The translations under genes and the position numbers were made by a program. A stretch of DNA of 64,000 bases from Symbiodinium natans (Eukaryota; Sar; Dinophyceae; Suessiales; Symbiodiniaceae). The stretch is taken from positions 1 through 64,000 of the forward strand of contig CAJNDS010001502.1 of the NCBI GenBank assembly GCA_905221605.1, given 5' to 3'. Positions 33,304 to 43,066 of this stretch are shown piece after piece; positions within the stretch are counted from its first letter, which is position 1, and each line of letters begins with the position of its first letter. A model generated the notes under the pieces. That model had not been told where the DNA came from, searched no databases, and was given only the letters and a program-made list of their open reading frames with translations.

Positions 33304-34003
33304 CTCTTTTTGCAGATGTAGGGCGCATACAAACAGTAAGCCACGGGTGAAATGCTTACACACGGTCAGTGCGCTGGGGCTGCCACTTGTCCTTGGTGTC
33401 GGGCTCGTAAGCGATGACCCAGCCAGTCTCCTTGAAGCCGGAACCGACTCTTTCGGAGGTTGTTCTCTCTTTTCTGAGGGGGGCTTGTGGGTGTTTAGGA
33501 TTGAGCACATACTTACACTGTTTTTTCTAGGCCAACATCTCCCCATTGCGACGGGCCAACAGACTCTGTCTCAAAAGCAAGGTTCACCCCCCCCATCCCA
33601 CCCTCCCCCTCCACGCTTCTGCACGCAAGTCCGCATGGGACCCAGGTGTCCCGCCTTGCCCAGCTCGATGATGGGGTTTAGGGATTTCTTCCCAACGGAG
33701 ATCATGTCCTCAGCAAGAGCAATGCTCCAAGTCGAGAATTTTTCCCGGGATGTGTCCCACATCTCAGTCTATGAAGAATCAGCCACTGAAGATGTCCAGT
33801 CAAACGGTCAGTCTTCCAACATAAGGTTCATTTGGGGTCCGTGTTGACAAAATGGTGCCTTTTGCCCTGCGTACCCAGCAAGGAAAACCATGATTCATAC
33901 AACTGACCCTGTGTGCAGGCAAGCAAGTATGCGATGCGTTCGCTTCATCTACATGTGATCCTATACCAGGATCTGTTGCAAGAAAGTCCTTCTCAAGTAA
34001 CAC
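32684..34003 (-). CDS. multi-exon gene, unknown protein
   Basis: Coding blocks in minus order: 34003-33905 (FLATDPGIGSHVDEANASHT), 33765-33610 (REKFSTWSIALAEDMISVGK then SLNPIIELGKAGHLGPM), 33451-33364 (GFKETGWVIAYEPDTKDKWQ) and 33303-32684 (GDVIVSSNFEPFATGPLALC and on). The junction 33364/33363 is ACC|GTGTGTAAG. With the acceptor at 33304 it removes 60 nt and keeps frame (TD-P-GDVIV). The fold is unrecognised, and no catalytic motif is visible. The last exon's final ~60 codons are basic and low in quality, so the true end may be earlier. Confidence 0.6.
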
Positions 34004-34084
34004 CCCAGAAGGGAGCCTAAGCTAGATCTTCTATTTATAGTACATATAGACTTCATATCTAACTCGCCAAACGGGAAGAATTAA

Positions 34085-34515
34085 GACACTGTCGATGCAA
34101 GGACAACACCTACACCCTCAACCTTCAATAAAAAACCCTGAACCCTCAACCCAGAATCAAAAACCCCAAACCCTGCACCAAAAACCGAAAACCCACCCTC
34201 AACCTTGAAACAAAAACCATAAACCCTTAACCCAGAAGCAACAAAAACCCAAAAACTCTGAACCAAAAACCACCAAAATCCCAAAAAAAAAACTTCATGC
34301 CAAGGCTCGGCATCCACGTAAACGCCTCCATGGTGCCACAGGAACTCCAGGCGGAGGATGTCGGCCTTACACTGCCTCGGGCGCTTCTTCGGCGGGCCGA
34401 CAAACAGGTTCAGGGCTTGGGGCTCAAGGATTTAGGGCTTAGGGTTTAGGGGGTAGGGTTTAGGGGTTCGGGGTCGAGGTTTAGGATTTGGGAGCTTTAC
34501 GGCTTAGGATTGAGG
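34085..34515. repeat. AACCCT/AACCAAAA-rich and TTTAGGG-like tracts
   Basis: 34090-34290 is a degenerate ACCCTCAACC / AAAAACCC repeat. 34405-34515 is TTTAGGG-type in the opposite orientation. They lie between the genes at 32.7-34.0 and 34.55-35.07 kb. Confidence 0.75.
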
Positions 34516-34553
34516 ATCGTTGCGCTCAGCTCTACAACTGCAGAAGCCCAATC

Positions 34554-35065
34554 TTATCGGAACCGTTCTGCTACATGCTCTGCAAGCCCTGAAACTAAGG
34601 CCAGGTGCCACATCTTCTCCTCCACGTAGATCCTGATGATGGCTGGCAGTTCAAGCGAGCTGGGATGTCTCATACTTTTGCATAAGAACTTCATGTAGAG
34701 AGCTGTCTGCGCAGCATACCCTGTTGTTTGCTTTCTTGAGGTATGTCTTGAGAAGACAATACTTAAACGGCACCACAACGGATCGCAGACCATTGCGAGA
34801 AAGGCTCTTCTCGTTGAACATGGGCAGCTTGGCAACCCTCTCATCGCTCCAAAGCTCATAGCGCCAGTCTGGATGAGCCTGCGGAGTTGCAACAAACGCG
34901 ATCATCCAAGGCTGCACTGCCACAGAGCTTATTGCAGTTTACAGAGCAGATTTCAGACCATACATAGACCATGACCTCAGCCGTCCCACCCCACTGCGCC
35001 TCTATGTAGTCCGCCCGGAACGTGTCCAGCCAAAGGCAGGGCGGCTCCTGGCCAAACCAAGCCAA
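34554..35065 (-). CDS. multi-exon gene fragment, glycosyltransferase-like
   Basis: Minus order: 35050-34985 reads PPCLWLDTFRADYIEAQWGG; 34923-34655 reads QPWMIAFVATPQAHPDWRYE, LWSDERVAKLPMFNEKS and VVVPFKYCLLKTYLKKANN; 34670-34555 in another frame reads LELPAIIRIYVEEKMWHLAL then VSGLAEHVAERF. The HPDWRYELWSDE segment resembles the region before the DXD site in GT32-type sugar transferases. However, the RADYIEAQWGG piece precedes it, opposite to the usual GT32 order, and no DXD is seen. The family call is therefore tentative, though coding status is well supported. Confidence 0.4.
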
Positions 35066-35341
35066 AGAAAGAGCTCACCGCGATCCCCCGCAGAGCCCTT
35101 ACAGACTTTTGCAGATTCCCCTGAAGCCCTCCAAAAAAGAGCAAGCAGCAAGTTCCCGAAGAGCCCAAACCACCCCAAGAAAAGAGAGTAAAGAGCAGCA
35201 AAAAGGTTCCAAGGTTCCCCAAAAGAGAGCCTTGGGGCCGACCCAGATCTGATGGATCACCTTCGGGATCCTGGGCTTTTCTGAAGGGATTTTTGAAGAG
35301 GAGGGGGGGGGGTCTTTTTGTTACCCTCTTACCTTTTTTTT

Positions 35342-35363
35342 GGGGGGGGGGGGGGGGGGGGGG
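35342..35363. repeat. 22-nt G homopolymer
   Basis: An uninterrupted run of G, with shorter G-runs at 35302-35310. It could form a quadruplex, and its length in the assembly is unreliable. Confidence 0.9.
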
Positions 35364-35760
35364 AATGGGGAAAGAGCAGGAACCCGGAGCTCTGGAAACG
35401 TTCAGCGCCCTACTCTCCGAACCCAGGTGCTCTACGCCACATCCTTCAGAGAGGAATTCCCATGTTCAAGGAAGGGCTCTTGGCGACTCCTCCCAAACTC
35501 TGCATGTAGTGCTGGCAACCTGAGCAGCAGCCACAAAGAGGATGCGGAACTGAAGGGTTCAAGGAGTCAGCCGAGCCACACTCTCGCCACGCATCCACAT
35601 TCTGCACAGCGCACTCCCGGCGATCCCAGTGGTTGAAGGAACCTGGAGAGTCTCTCAACAAGGCTGGCAATTGCAGTCTCGCGCACAAGAACCCGTGAAT
35701 CAGCTTCACGGCAGAATAACTGCAATGAGGTTTCCGGAGACCCACAAGCTCCGAGTTCTC

Positions 35761-36318
35761 TCATGCAAGAAGCCAAAAACTTGCAAATGAATTACCCCAC
35801 CAATCCAAGCGGCCAATTGGACCGACATCTAGCTTTGGGAATTGTCTCAGGACTGCCTGCAACAGAGATGTGATGCAATCGACATCAGCTTCTGTCACTC
35901 TGATCTGCAGTACTTTCCCGATGCTCTGATCTGCAGTACTTTCCCGATGAATCCGCCGCCTCCAAGTTTTGATCCGCGGGGCCCAATTGGCGAAGGACCT
36001 CGTGCGGCTCAAGGCAGTCGAGCAGTCCATAGCAACTTCTTAACACTTTCAATCCCGCAGGACTGAAAGTCCTGCCACCAAATCCCAGCACAGACTTGCA
36101 GTAGAGCTGTCAGGAAGGACTGAGATGAATATGCCTCACCCGGTGACAGCCAGCTTACCAAAGCAGCCACAACTGGGACCCAACAAAGAGAGGAACCTTT
36201 GCGGGCGCCCCTTCGCTTCCGCCGAGCATGGACCAACCTTGGTGAAGCTTAGGTTAATGCAGGCTTGGACATTGCAGCCCGGTTCCGGCGCATCCCACAC
36301 ATCCACAAACCGAATCAC
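35761..36318 (-). CDS. exon-like blocks of a minus gene, unknown
   Basis: Blocks in minus order: 36318-36136 (IRFVDVWDAPEPGCNVQACI), 36180-36009 (SSQSFLTALLQVCAGIWWQD), 36091-35960 (TFSPAGLKVLRSCYGLLDCL, EPHEVLRQLGP) and 35940-35765 (VLQIRVTEADVDCITSLLQA, VLRQFPKLDVGPIGRLDWW). All are strongly protein-like in three frames, so short introns or the 26-bp duplication at 35.9 kb separate them. Probably the same gene as the blocks at 36.55-37.09 kb. No family recognised. Confidence 0.5.
35898..35949. repeat. 26-bp perfect tandem duplication
   Basis: Two exact back-to-back copies beginning CTCTGATCTGCAG and ending CCCGATG. The unit is not a multiple of three and lies where the coding frame of the surrounding block changes. 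Confidence 0.9.
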
Positions 36319-36549
36319 ACGATCCCCTTGAAACTAAAACCGATACAAGAGCCTGAAGTTCTAAGCCCAAACCCTAAACCCTTGCAGCAAGGGGCTTGGG
36401 CGATGGTGAAGGTGACGCTCCACTCCTTCCTACAGGGGGTCTGTGTCGGGGGGATTCAGGGCCTTGCTGAATCGAGGAACCCTGAAACCAAAATCCAGAA
36501 ACACTTTCATATCCTGCAAACGTCCAGAAAGTCTCCGAAACTTCCTCAG

Positions 36550-36652
36550 CCCAACACTCCCCCGCAAAACTCCGAAGAAAAAAGTTGCAGCGAGCGCGCT
36601 GCCTCGGGCAGCGCCGCCTCGCTGACGACCTCATCGATCCTGGCCTCCACAG
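36550..36652 (-). CDS. exon-like block after AG|G acceptor
   Basis: Follows TTCGCAG|G on the minus strand and reads AVEARIDEVVSEAALPEAAR then SLQLFSSEFCGG. Helical and charged. It lies between the coiled-coil block at 36.9-37.1 kb and the blocks at 35.8-36.3 kb. Confidence 0.45.
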
Positions 36653-36901
36653 CCTGCGAATGTTGCTTGTATGGGGGTTCACGGGTTGAGGGGTTTTGGG
36701 CTTCAGGGCTTCAGGGCTTCTAGGGAGCCAAAGCAATGAAGAAGTGCATCAAAGACAGGGTTGTTGAGGGCTCAGGGCTCATAACATTTGAGGGTTCCTG
36801 GTGCAAAGCAATGTTGGAGCTGACGGCTCTTGCGGGTTAACGGAGGCTCAGGCTGTGGGACCTTGGATTCGGTGTTTGAGCGTTTGGGTTTGGTCATGTG
36901 T

Positions 36902-37093
36902 TCAAGACTCCGGACCACAGGAAACTCGCTTAGGGTCGAGGGTTCTTCGAAGCAAGAAGCCCTCCCGAGCAGTGCAGACTTGCGCCTTGAGCTCCTCGCG
37001 CAGTGCGGCCGCACGCTCGCGGAGCTGGGTGAGTCGCACAGACTCCATGGCCACAAAGGGCCGAGAGCCAAGAAGTGATTTCTTAATGGGCAA
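36902..37093 (-). CDS. exon-like block, coiled coil
   Basis: The minus strand reads PIKKSLLGSRPFVAMESVRL, TQLRERAAALREELKAQVCT and AREGFLLRRTLDPK. Heptad-like Leu/Ala spacing suggests a coiled coil. Probably the upstream exon of the minus-strand gene at 35.8-36.7 kb. Confidence 0.5.
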   Translation of the reverse strand: MPIKKSLLGSRPFVAMESVRLTQLRERAAALREELKAQVCTAREGFLLRRTLDPKRVSCGPES

Positions 37094-37144
37094 AGCTTAT
37101 GTGGAATTGCTAGAATACGCTGCTTCAGACTGTGGGGTGAGGCC

Positions 37145-38440
37145 TTGAAGGGTTCAGGAATGGGATGCTATGCTGCTATAGCACGGGACAAGTTCCTCCT
37201 TTGGCTTGTTCTCACTCTGACGACGCTGAGAAGCTGTTATGCGGCGTGCATTGATGCTGCTGCATGGCTGACTGGGAGGAGCAAGGCGGCCACGCAAGTG
37301 CAGAGTCATGATCCTAGAAACAATTGGGGCCGTCTGACACTGCTTGGAGCCCTTAACTGTTGGATCTCTCAGCAAGCGTTTGCAGAACCGACCACATTCA
37401 GACACAAGGCGTGTGGCTTACCAAGGCTCCAGCCGGCCGACGGCGCATCGGGCAGGGCGCAACAGGCGACATGACTCCAACGACTGTGTACGGTCGCTTG
37501 CTGCACAGCTCCCTCTCATGATCATAACAGCACTTAACAGGCAACAATTATGCAGGGTATGTGAAATATGAACCCCTAAACCCTTCACCCTAAACCCTAA
37601 ACCCTAAACCCCAAACAGCTTGCTTCTACTCAGAGTCTCTCATCTTGAGCTCCGGGGCTGCACAAAGGCTCCAACGCAGCAGCTCCGAGCCCCGGTCATG
37701 CTGCCCGGGGGCGGCAGGATGGTGAGCCCGGTGATTCGGACCTGTCTGGGATTTGGGTTCGGGGTTTAGGGTTTAGGGTTTCGGGGTTTGGGGTTTATGC
37801 AAACAGTTACTCGGACGGTTTTTGGGGTCTAGGGGTTGGGTAGGGTCTAGGGTTTAGGGTTTGGGGTTTCGGCTTTGGGCTGTAGGGCCCAACCTGATCC
37901 GGACCTTCTCGCCCAAGCAAGGAGGAGCAGACCTTGCACAGGGCCCATGACAGTGAAATCTAGGGTTCTTGCTGTTGCAGCGAGCTCAGCGCAATGTCCA
38001 AGCGCAGGTGTCTGGGCACCAGGCACCCCAGTGACATTTCAGGTCGCCGCGCATCTCGCACATGTAGCCTCAAGGGCGGGATATTGGGCTCAGGGCACGA
38101 GGGTGAAACCGATCCTAGACAGAGGGAATCAGAAAACACATTAGAGGAAAGCAGACTACTTAGAGGATGTCCATAAACAAGCTCAGCAAACAACAGAGGA
38201 ATAATCAGAAAACACAATGCAACATCAGAACACAAATAAGAAACCAACAGGGAAAACGCAAGGTGAGCTGACAACCAGAAGAAGCGAGAGCACACACTCA
38301 GAAAAGCAGACGGCCCTAAACCCCAAGCCCCAAGATTCCCAAACCGGAAAGACCAAATACCTAACGCCGAAAGCCGCAACCGAAAGACCTGTAACCCTGA
38401 GAATGATTTGCCCGGTGTTTTCCGAGTTCCTCTTTGCCCG
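37145..38440. other. ambiguous coding and telomere-like tracts
   Basis: 37145-37474 is open on both strands (plus reads DKFLLWLVLTLTTLRSCYAA, minus is basic) and cannot be decided. CCCTAAA units lie at 37568-37612 and TTTAGGG units at 37745-37880. A 166-codon minus frame at 37960-38460 is hydrophobic and low in quality. No gene assigned. Confidence 0.4.
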
Positions 38441-38443
38441 ATC

Positions 38444-38857
38444 CTAAACACCCACTTCACTTCGAAAGAACTCCTGCAACAGCATGCGGAGGAGAGAAGC
38501 TTCAGGAGAGGATGCCTCGCAGGTATCTAAAGCCGAAAGGTCCACCGCAGTCTTCCCACAGCTCCAGCTCCCACTCTTCCCACTCATTCTCCTTTCGGTC
38601 ACCAATTCCTCCCCAGGTTCCAACTCGTCCAAAACCCATCGACGCAGTTGAATGCTCACGTACCTGCGACTGCCTGCACTCATGCAAAATTGCCGCTGAG
38701 CTCGCCGCCCATGTTTGAGCGCCAATAGGGAGAGCCCATCGTCCGCATGCCGTTGACATGCCACTTCATGCCTCTTCACGCCAGAGGCCGGGGGGGAGTC
38801 ATGAGACTTCCAAGCACTTCTCTTTTGCATGGACGGCCCTATGCACACAGACACCAA
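38444..38857 (-). CDS. exon-like block, unknown
   Basis: The second half is convincing: after CTGCAG|GTACGTGAGC the minus frame reads YVSIQLRRWVLDELEPGEEL, VTERRMSGKSGSWSCGKTAV and SPEASLLRMLLQEFFRSEVG to a stop at 38444. The first half is probably intron. The stop may be a true C-terminus. No family recognised. Confidence 0.45.
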   Translation of the reverse strand: MVSVCIGPSMQKRSAWKSHDSPPASGVKRHEVACQRHADDGLSLLALKHGRRAQRQFCMSAGSRRYVSIQLRRWVLDELEPGEELVTERRMSGKSGSWSCGKTAVDLSALDTCEASSPEASLLRMLLQEFFRSEVGV

Positions 38858-39117
38858 AGCACTGCGACCCCCATGGTCTCAAGAAATCAAGTCCCCTCCC
38901 TGCGGCACCGTTCAGAAAATTCGGAGAACCAATCTTCGAAGATTCGTGCCTGAGAGTTGGGGTCATGGGTCGTAATTTAGTACTGATGGATTCAGGGATG
39001 CTCCTTCCAGCTCAAGGGTTCAAGGGTCCGGCACTTAACTCCCGGTTTGATAAGCTAGAGCACATGGCACGTCCTGCTACCATTCAATCTGACCGGACCC
39101 TCCACGGGGTACAGTAA

Positions 39118-40740
39118 GCACAGCTGTCGTTGAGTTTGCTGATGTGTTGGCCATCCCTTTCATGCTAACTTTCAGTCATCCATGAGCCCCCCCCCCCCCC
39201 TTGCTCTTCAGCTACCTTGTTATCATCGCACTCTTCGTAAACGGATCCCGCTGCTTTGGTGACTCTGAACCAAGACTCTCTCTTTCGAACAGCAAACCCC
39301 CCCCCCCCCCCCATTCCCATACGAAACATCCAGGGCGCGAGCCAAATGCCTTGGTCAGACAGCACCTGGTTCAAGTGTCTTGGCTCGCTAAATGGATGTG
39401 CCCCTTTTCTAAAGTCAGACTGTAACAGGGCCGTACAGCTTTGAACGGGAACCAAACAAGGCCCACAGTCACCATGGTTTAGCCAACTCACCACAACCCT
39501 GTGCGCGTCCCGTATAAAGGCCTAGTAGTCTAAGTTACCCAAACTCTTCTCTTCACAACCCCTATAGCCTAAAGCCACAAGGAGAACCCAAGGTTGCCCC
39601 GTTGCCCTTCTCCACAAGTGATCCCGCCATGCGACTCTTGCAGATCAGGCCTTGAACTTACAGGGCTGCCGCATCAACCTCGCTGGACGAAGATCTTGCG
39701 CTCGTGACGAAAATGGTACTGTACTCCAGAGCAAACTTCGCAGGAAGTCCTGTCCCCCTGACGCGCCACTCTCCTTTCCATCAACTCACTGCAGGCAGGT
39801 AACTGATGAAGGAGCTGCGCGACCAAAGGCATCTGATGAACCTCAGATCACTCGGTGCTGTGTTCTTCTTGCCTTAGCCCCCAACAGCTTGAGGGTTGAG
39901 ACCTTGAGGCTCTTGAGGGACAACGCTTCAGTTGACTGAGGGATGCTCAACTTCGCTGGCAGGAACACGCACTTTCCAGTCATCGTCGCACTCGATGAAG
40001 GCAATCTCGCCAGGGCACCAAGGCGCGAAAGGCCAAAGCAGCGAGCTGGAGGACAGGCAACAAGTTGCCACGCCTTGCCGGTGTCATTCAGCTTGACATC
40101 CTTCGTTGGCGCAAGGCTGCTGCAAAACCTCGGCTCTCATGGCCCCGAAAGGACATGTAAGCTTGACTCCAAACAATACCATCTTGCAGCAACAGGGTCA
40201 TAAGGGGATGTGCACTGTGACAGGACGGATTGGCTTCACACTGCATGGTCTAGCGGTCTAGCGGTAAGCTCACTGCTCCCAGAGGTTGTTCACATCCGCC
40301 ATCTCAGCAGGCTTGATCCTGGTCTCACGTCAACAACTGCACGTACCAGGGTTCTTCAAGCAATACGCCGGCACTACCTGCCTGAGCGGCTTTACACCTC
40401 CTAGTCATGCACGAAGCCAGCGACAGCCATCCCGAAACGTGCAAAGGCTACGCGGCAGCATTGTAACAACATTGCCTGCCGCAACATCATAAGTGGCTCA
40501 CTAAGCATAATGCACCTTCTGTGACAAAGAATGCCCAGAAGAGAAAACAACAAACGAGCCAGGCCGACTGCTGCAGCAGGCACGTCCTGCAGTGTCTAGC
40601 AATGAAAACCATCATCACATGCGATGGACCAAGGCGACGATGACTTGAAATGTACGACATCATGGGATGCAGGAGAAGCATATGCAGGAAGTGACAGGAA
40701 CAGAGGAAAGGGACACAAAGCACAGGGAACACGACCCAAA
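39118..40740. other. weak, strand-ambiguous coding signal
   Basis: C-runs at 39187-39200 and 39297-39312 interrupt a minus frame. Plus frames at 39652-39939 and 39943-40203 are plausible (VIVALDEGNLARAPRRERP), but the minus strand offers equally good readings (CPGEIAFIECDDDWKVRVPA). No gene assigned. Confidence 0.4.
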
Positions 40741-40749
40741 GCATCACCC

Positions 40750-40847
40750 AGACAGGTCCCAAGCAGGGTCCTAGAACCACCTTCGTTCAGCAGCTGCGCA
40801 TCGCTTGGAAACCCTTCCTCTGCCGCCTTGTTAAAGACAGACGACAA
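40750..40847 (-). CDS. short exon-like block
   Basis: The minus strand reads SSVFNKAAEEGFPSDAQLLN then EGGSRTLLGTCLG, good composition over about 33 codons. Probably one exon of the minus-strand gene array. No family recognised. Confidence 0.35.
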
Positions 40848-41334
40848 CGCTAGTCAACATGCACCTCGATCTGGCTGCAGCACACCCGAAACCCCTAACA
40901 GTTGTAAAGGACTTAGCTCTTAGCTGGAGTAAGTCCTGTCTTTAGGACACATCCAGTTTCACCGCTAGTCGGTACTATGTGGTACAGGCAGAAGACGGAG
41001 CAGTAGAAGCAGAACTAGTAGCACTTGCTGTTGTCAGAGTACGAGGACGAGCAACTGAGTGAATGAGGAGGTGAAAGGAGAGCTTGCCAATTATAATCCC
41101 TCCAGCAATCCGAATTCTTCGCGTGTCCTCATGGGGTCAAAGCCACAATTGTTGATCTTACCCTTGTTCCTCAGCTTGCAGTCTCTTCAGCAGGACGTGA
41201 CAGAACTGAACAACTTCGTCAGCAAGGTCATTGCCAGTTCGCCGCACCTCAACCCCAGTTCTTATTGTCAAGGCGGTTCTCGTGCCTTTGGCTGGTTTGC
41301 ATGCCAAGTGTCTTGTTCTGGGTGTTGATCTCAC

Positions 41335-42406
41335 CTAGCAAGGCAAGAAAGGAGCTGCGTTACATGTGTTCATAGAGCTGATGATAAGCCTTTCATACAC
41401 TCGCCATTCACAGGACAACTCGAACGCAAACCAACTGGCTGAGACGATCCTTCTAGGCTGTCGGACCAAAGTCAACTTGTCAACTGGGCCACATGGCGAC
41501 GAACAATGTGTTTGGGATCCCCAATGTCCGATGCCTTGCACAAAGGACGGCTGAAATGCTCCGACGAGGGCGAACTTCAAGCGCACGTAGTCCTGATTCC
41601 CGCAGGGGCTCGCTGTCATGAGCTGCGCTTCAGCGTCGAAGAACGGAGCTGTCACAGACTGTAAAGCCAGGAAATGATTGCGGATATCCTTCGTGAAGAG
41701 GCCCTCAACCTCTTCGGGCTTCAACTGCTGTGATCTGCGGCAGGCAGCGGGCCCTTCTGTCCGTCGCTCTCAAGGACATATCAGTGCATGCTGACCTGGC
41801 CTTTTGATTCTGGAAAGTGTCTGAAGGGCCGGATGAGCCTTCCCAGAACTTTTTTCGCAGGTCGGGGACAGCGGGGTGCATGCGCAACACCTTGACTGCC
41901 CTTGCCCCAGCTCCGGCATTTTTACTCCTCGACACCAGGAGGCTCCGACAGCCAGCCGCCAAGCTCGCCCTTGCATGCCGTGGTGACCTCCGCATTCTCT
42001 TGATTCAGCAAATTCCAAAGCAGCTTAGACGAGAAGAACCTTTTGTAAACGGCCCCGAGCACCAGACGTTTGCTGTCGCGACGGGCGCGCTGTGCAGCCG
42101 CGGTGGCGCTGCCGTTCCCTGCAGGAAGCCATCCAGCTCCTGGCGACACTGCGACAGGCTGTATGGCGACTCAGATATTGCGTTCGCTGAGGAAAACTCT
42201 CAGGGCCACGCCTCCGGAGTCGCGTCGGGGAGGAGCGAGGAGAGGACGCCCCGCACCTGGGCGCCCAAGCGCTCCAGGGAGGGCGGCGTGTCCTCCGCGG
42301 AGGACCGTTCATGCAGAAGACTACGAGACAATTGCCTCTGCAAGACCGTTTTCTGCATCAAGGCCGTTTTCTGCATCAAGGCCGTCGCAGTCCTCTGCCC
42401 AACCAA
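41335..42406 (-). CDS. multi-exon gene, unknown protein
   Basis: Minus order: 42380-42200 (VLQRQLSRSLLHERSSAEDT, PPSLERLGAQVRGVLSSLLP); 42090-41925 (RRDSKRLVLGAVYKRFFSSK, LLWNLLNQENAEVTTACKGE); 41890-41800 (VLRMHPAVPDLRKKFWEG); 41724-41335 (MKPEEVEGLFTKDIRNHFLA, LQSVTAPFFDAEAQLMTASP, YVRLKFALVGAFQPSFVQG). Composition is good throughout, with frame changes between blocks consistent with short introns. An 18-bp tandem duplication lies at 42345-42380. A 201-codon plus frame at 41817-42422 overlaps but is Arg/Ser-rich and judged a shadow. No family recognised. Confidence 0.5.
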
Positions 42407-42584
42407 ACGCCAACTCCGTTAGGAATCCTAGGCTTCAGCATGCTTCCACACGCTTCCGTAGTAGCATAGCTCGGAGACATCACAAAACAGCTTCCTTCCT
42501 GATCCCCCCCTGTGGATTCACATTAATTGGCGACATGCATCGCTTGCCGTCAAAGTCGGGCGGCAGTGCCTGGAGCAAGGAGCC

Positions 42585-42839
42585 GTGTACATGCCTACAC
42601 GATCGGAATCATCCAGAATGATTCAAAGCGGAGGGGAACTGAGGCCTGGAAAGCGCATGTACGACAAAAACCAAGCGGGGGAAACTCTGAAGGTTTTGGG
42701 TCAAAGCAATCAGGGCTCGTGGGGCTGCGGAGTCACATCGGTTGTCATGATGAATTGCTGGCGCCTGGGCCGCAACCAATCGCTGGATCATGCCTCCTGC
42801 ACTGGTGCAGGAACTGTCTTCGCCCTCATCCGACCATGA
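42585..42839 (+). CDS. exon-like block on plus strand
   Basis: Plus reads GGELRPGKRMYDKNQAGETL, KVLGQSNQGSWGCGVTSVVM and CTGAGTVFALIRP to a stop at 42839. It looks coding, although the minus strand is also open. Orientation is opposite to both neighbours. Confidence 0.3.
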   Translation: MYMPTRSESSRMIQSGGELRPGKRMYDKNQAGETLKVLGQSNQGSWGCGVTSVVMMNCWRLGRNQSLDHASCTGAGTVFALIRP

Positions 42840-43066
42840 GCAAGACATCCAAGTGCGAACTTGGGTGAACATCTAGTGTGTGCAGGGAGCAGCACGCCTG
42901 CAAAGTCCTCAAGGAAGCGATGCGCAAGAAGCGGCCAACATCGTAGGGGTGCCTCTCGGAACAGGCCTGAGGCTGACATCTAAGCTGATTGATGCTGCAC
43001 ATCTGTGCAGACCACCCTAAACCAGAAGTCCCAAACCACTGTAGAAGCTAGTCTTCGTTGTCATCA

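Noticed and set aside
41817-42422. 201-codon plus ORF
   Set aside because: It is antisense to four well-composed minus blocks, and is Arg/Ser-rich in a GC-rich stretch.
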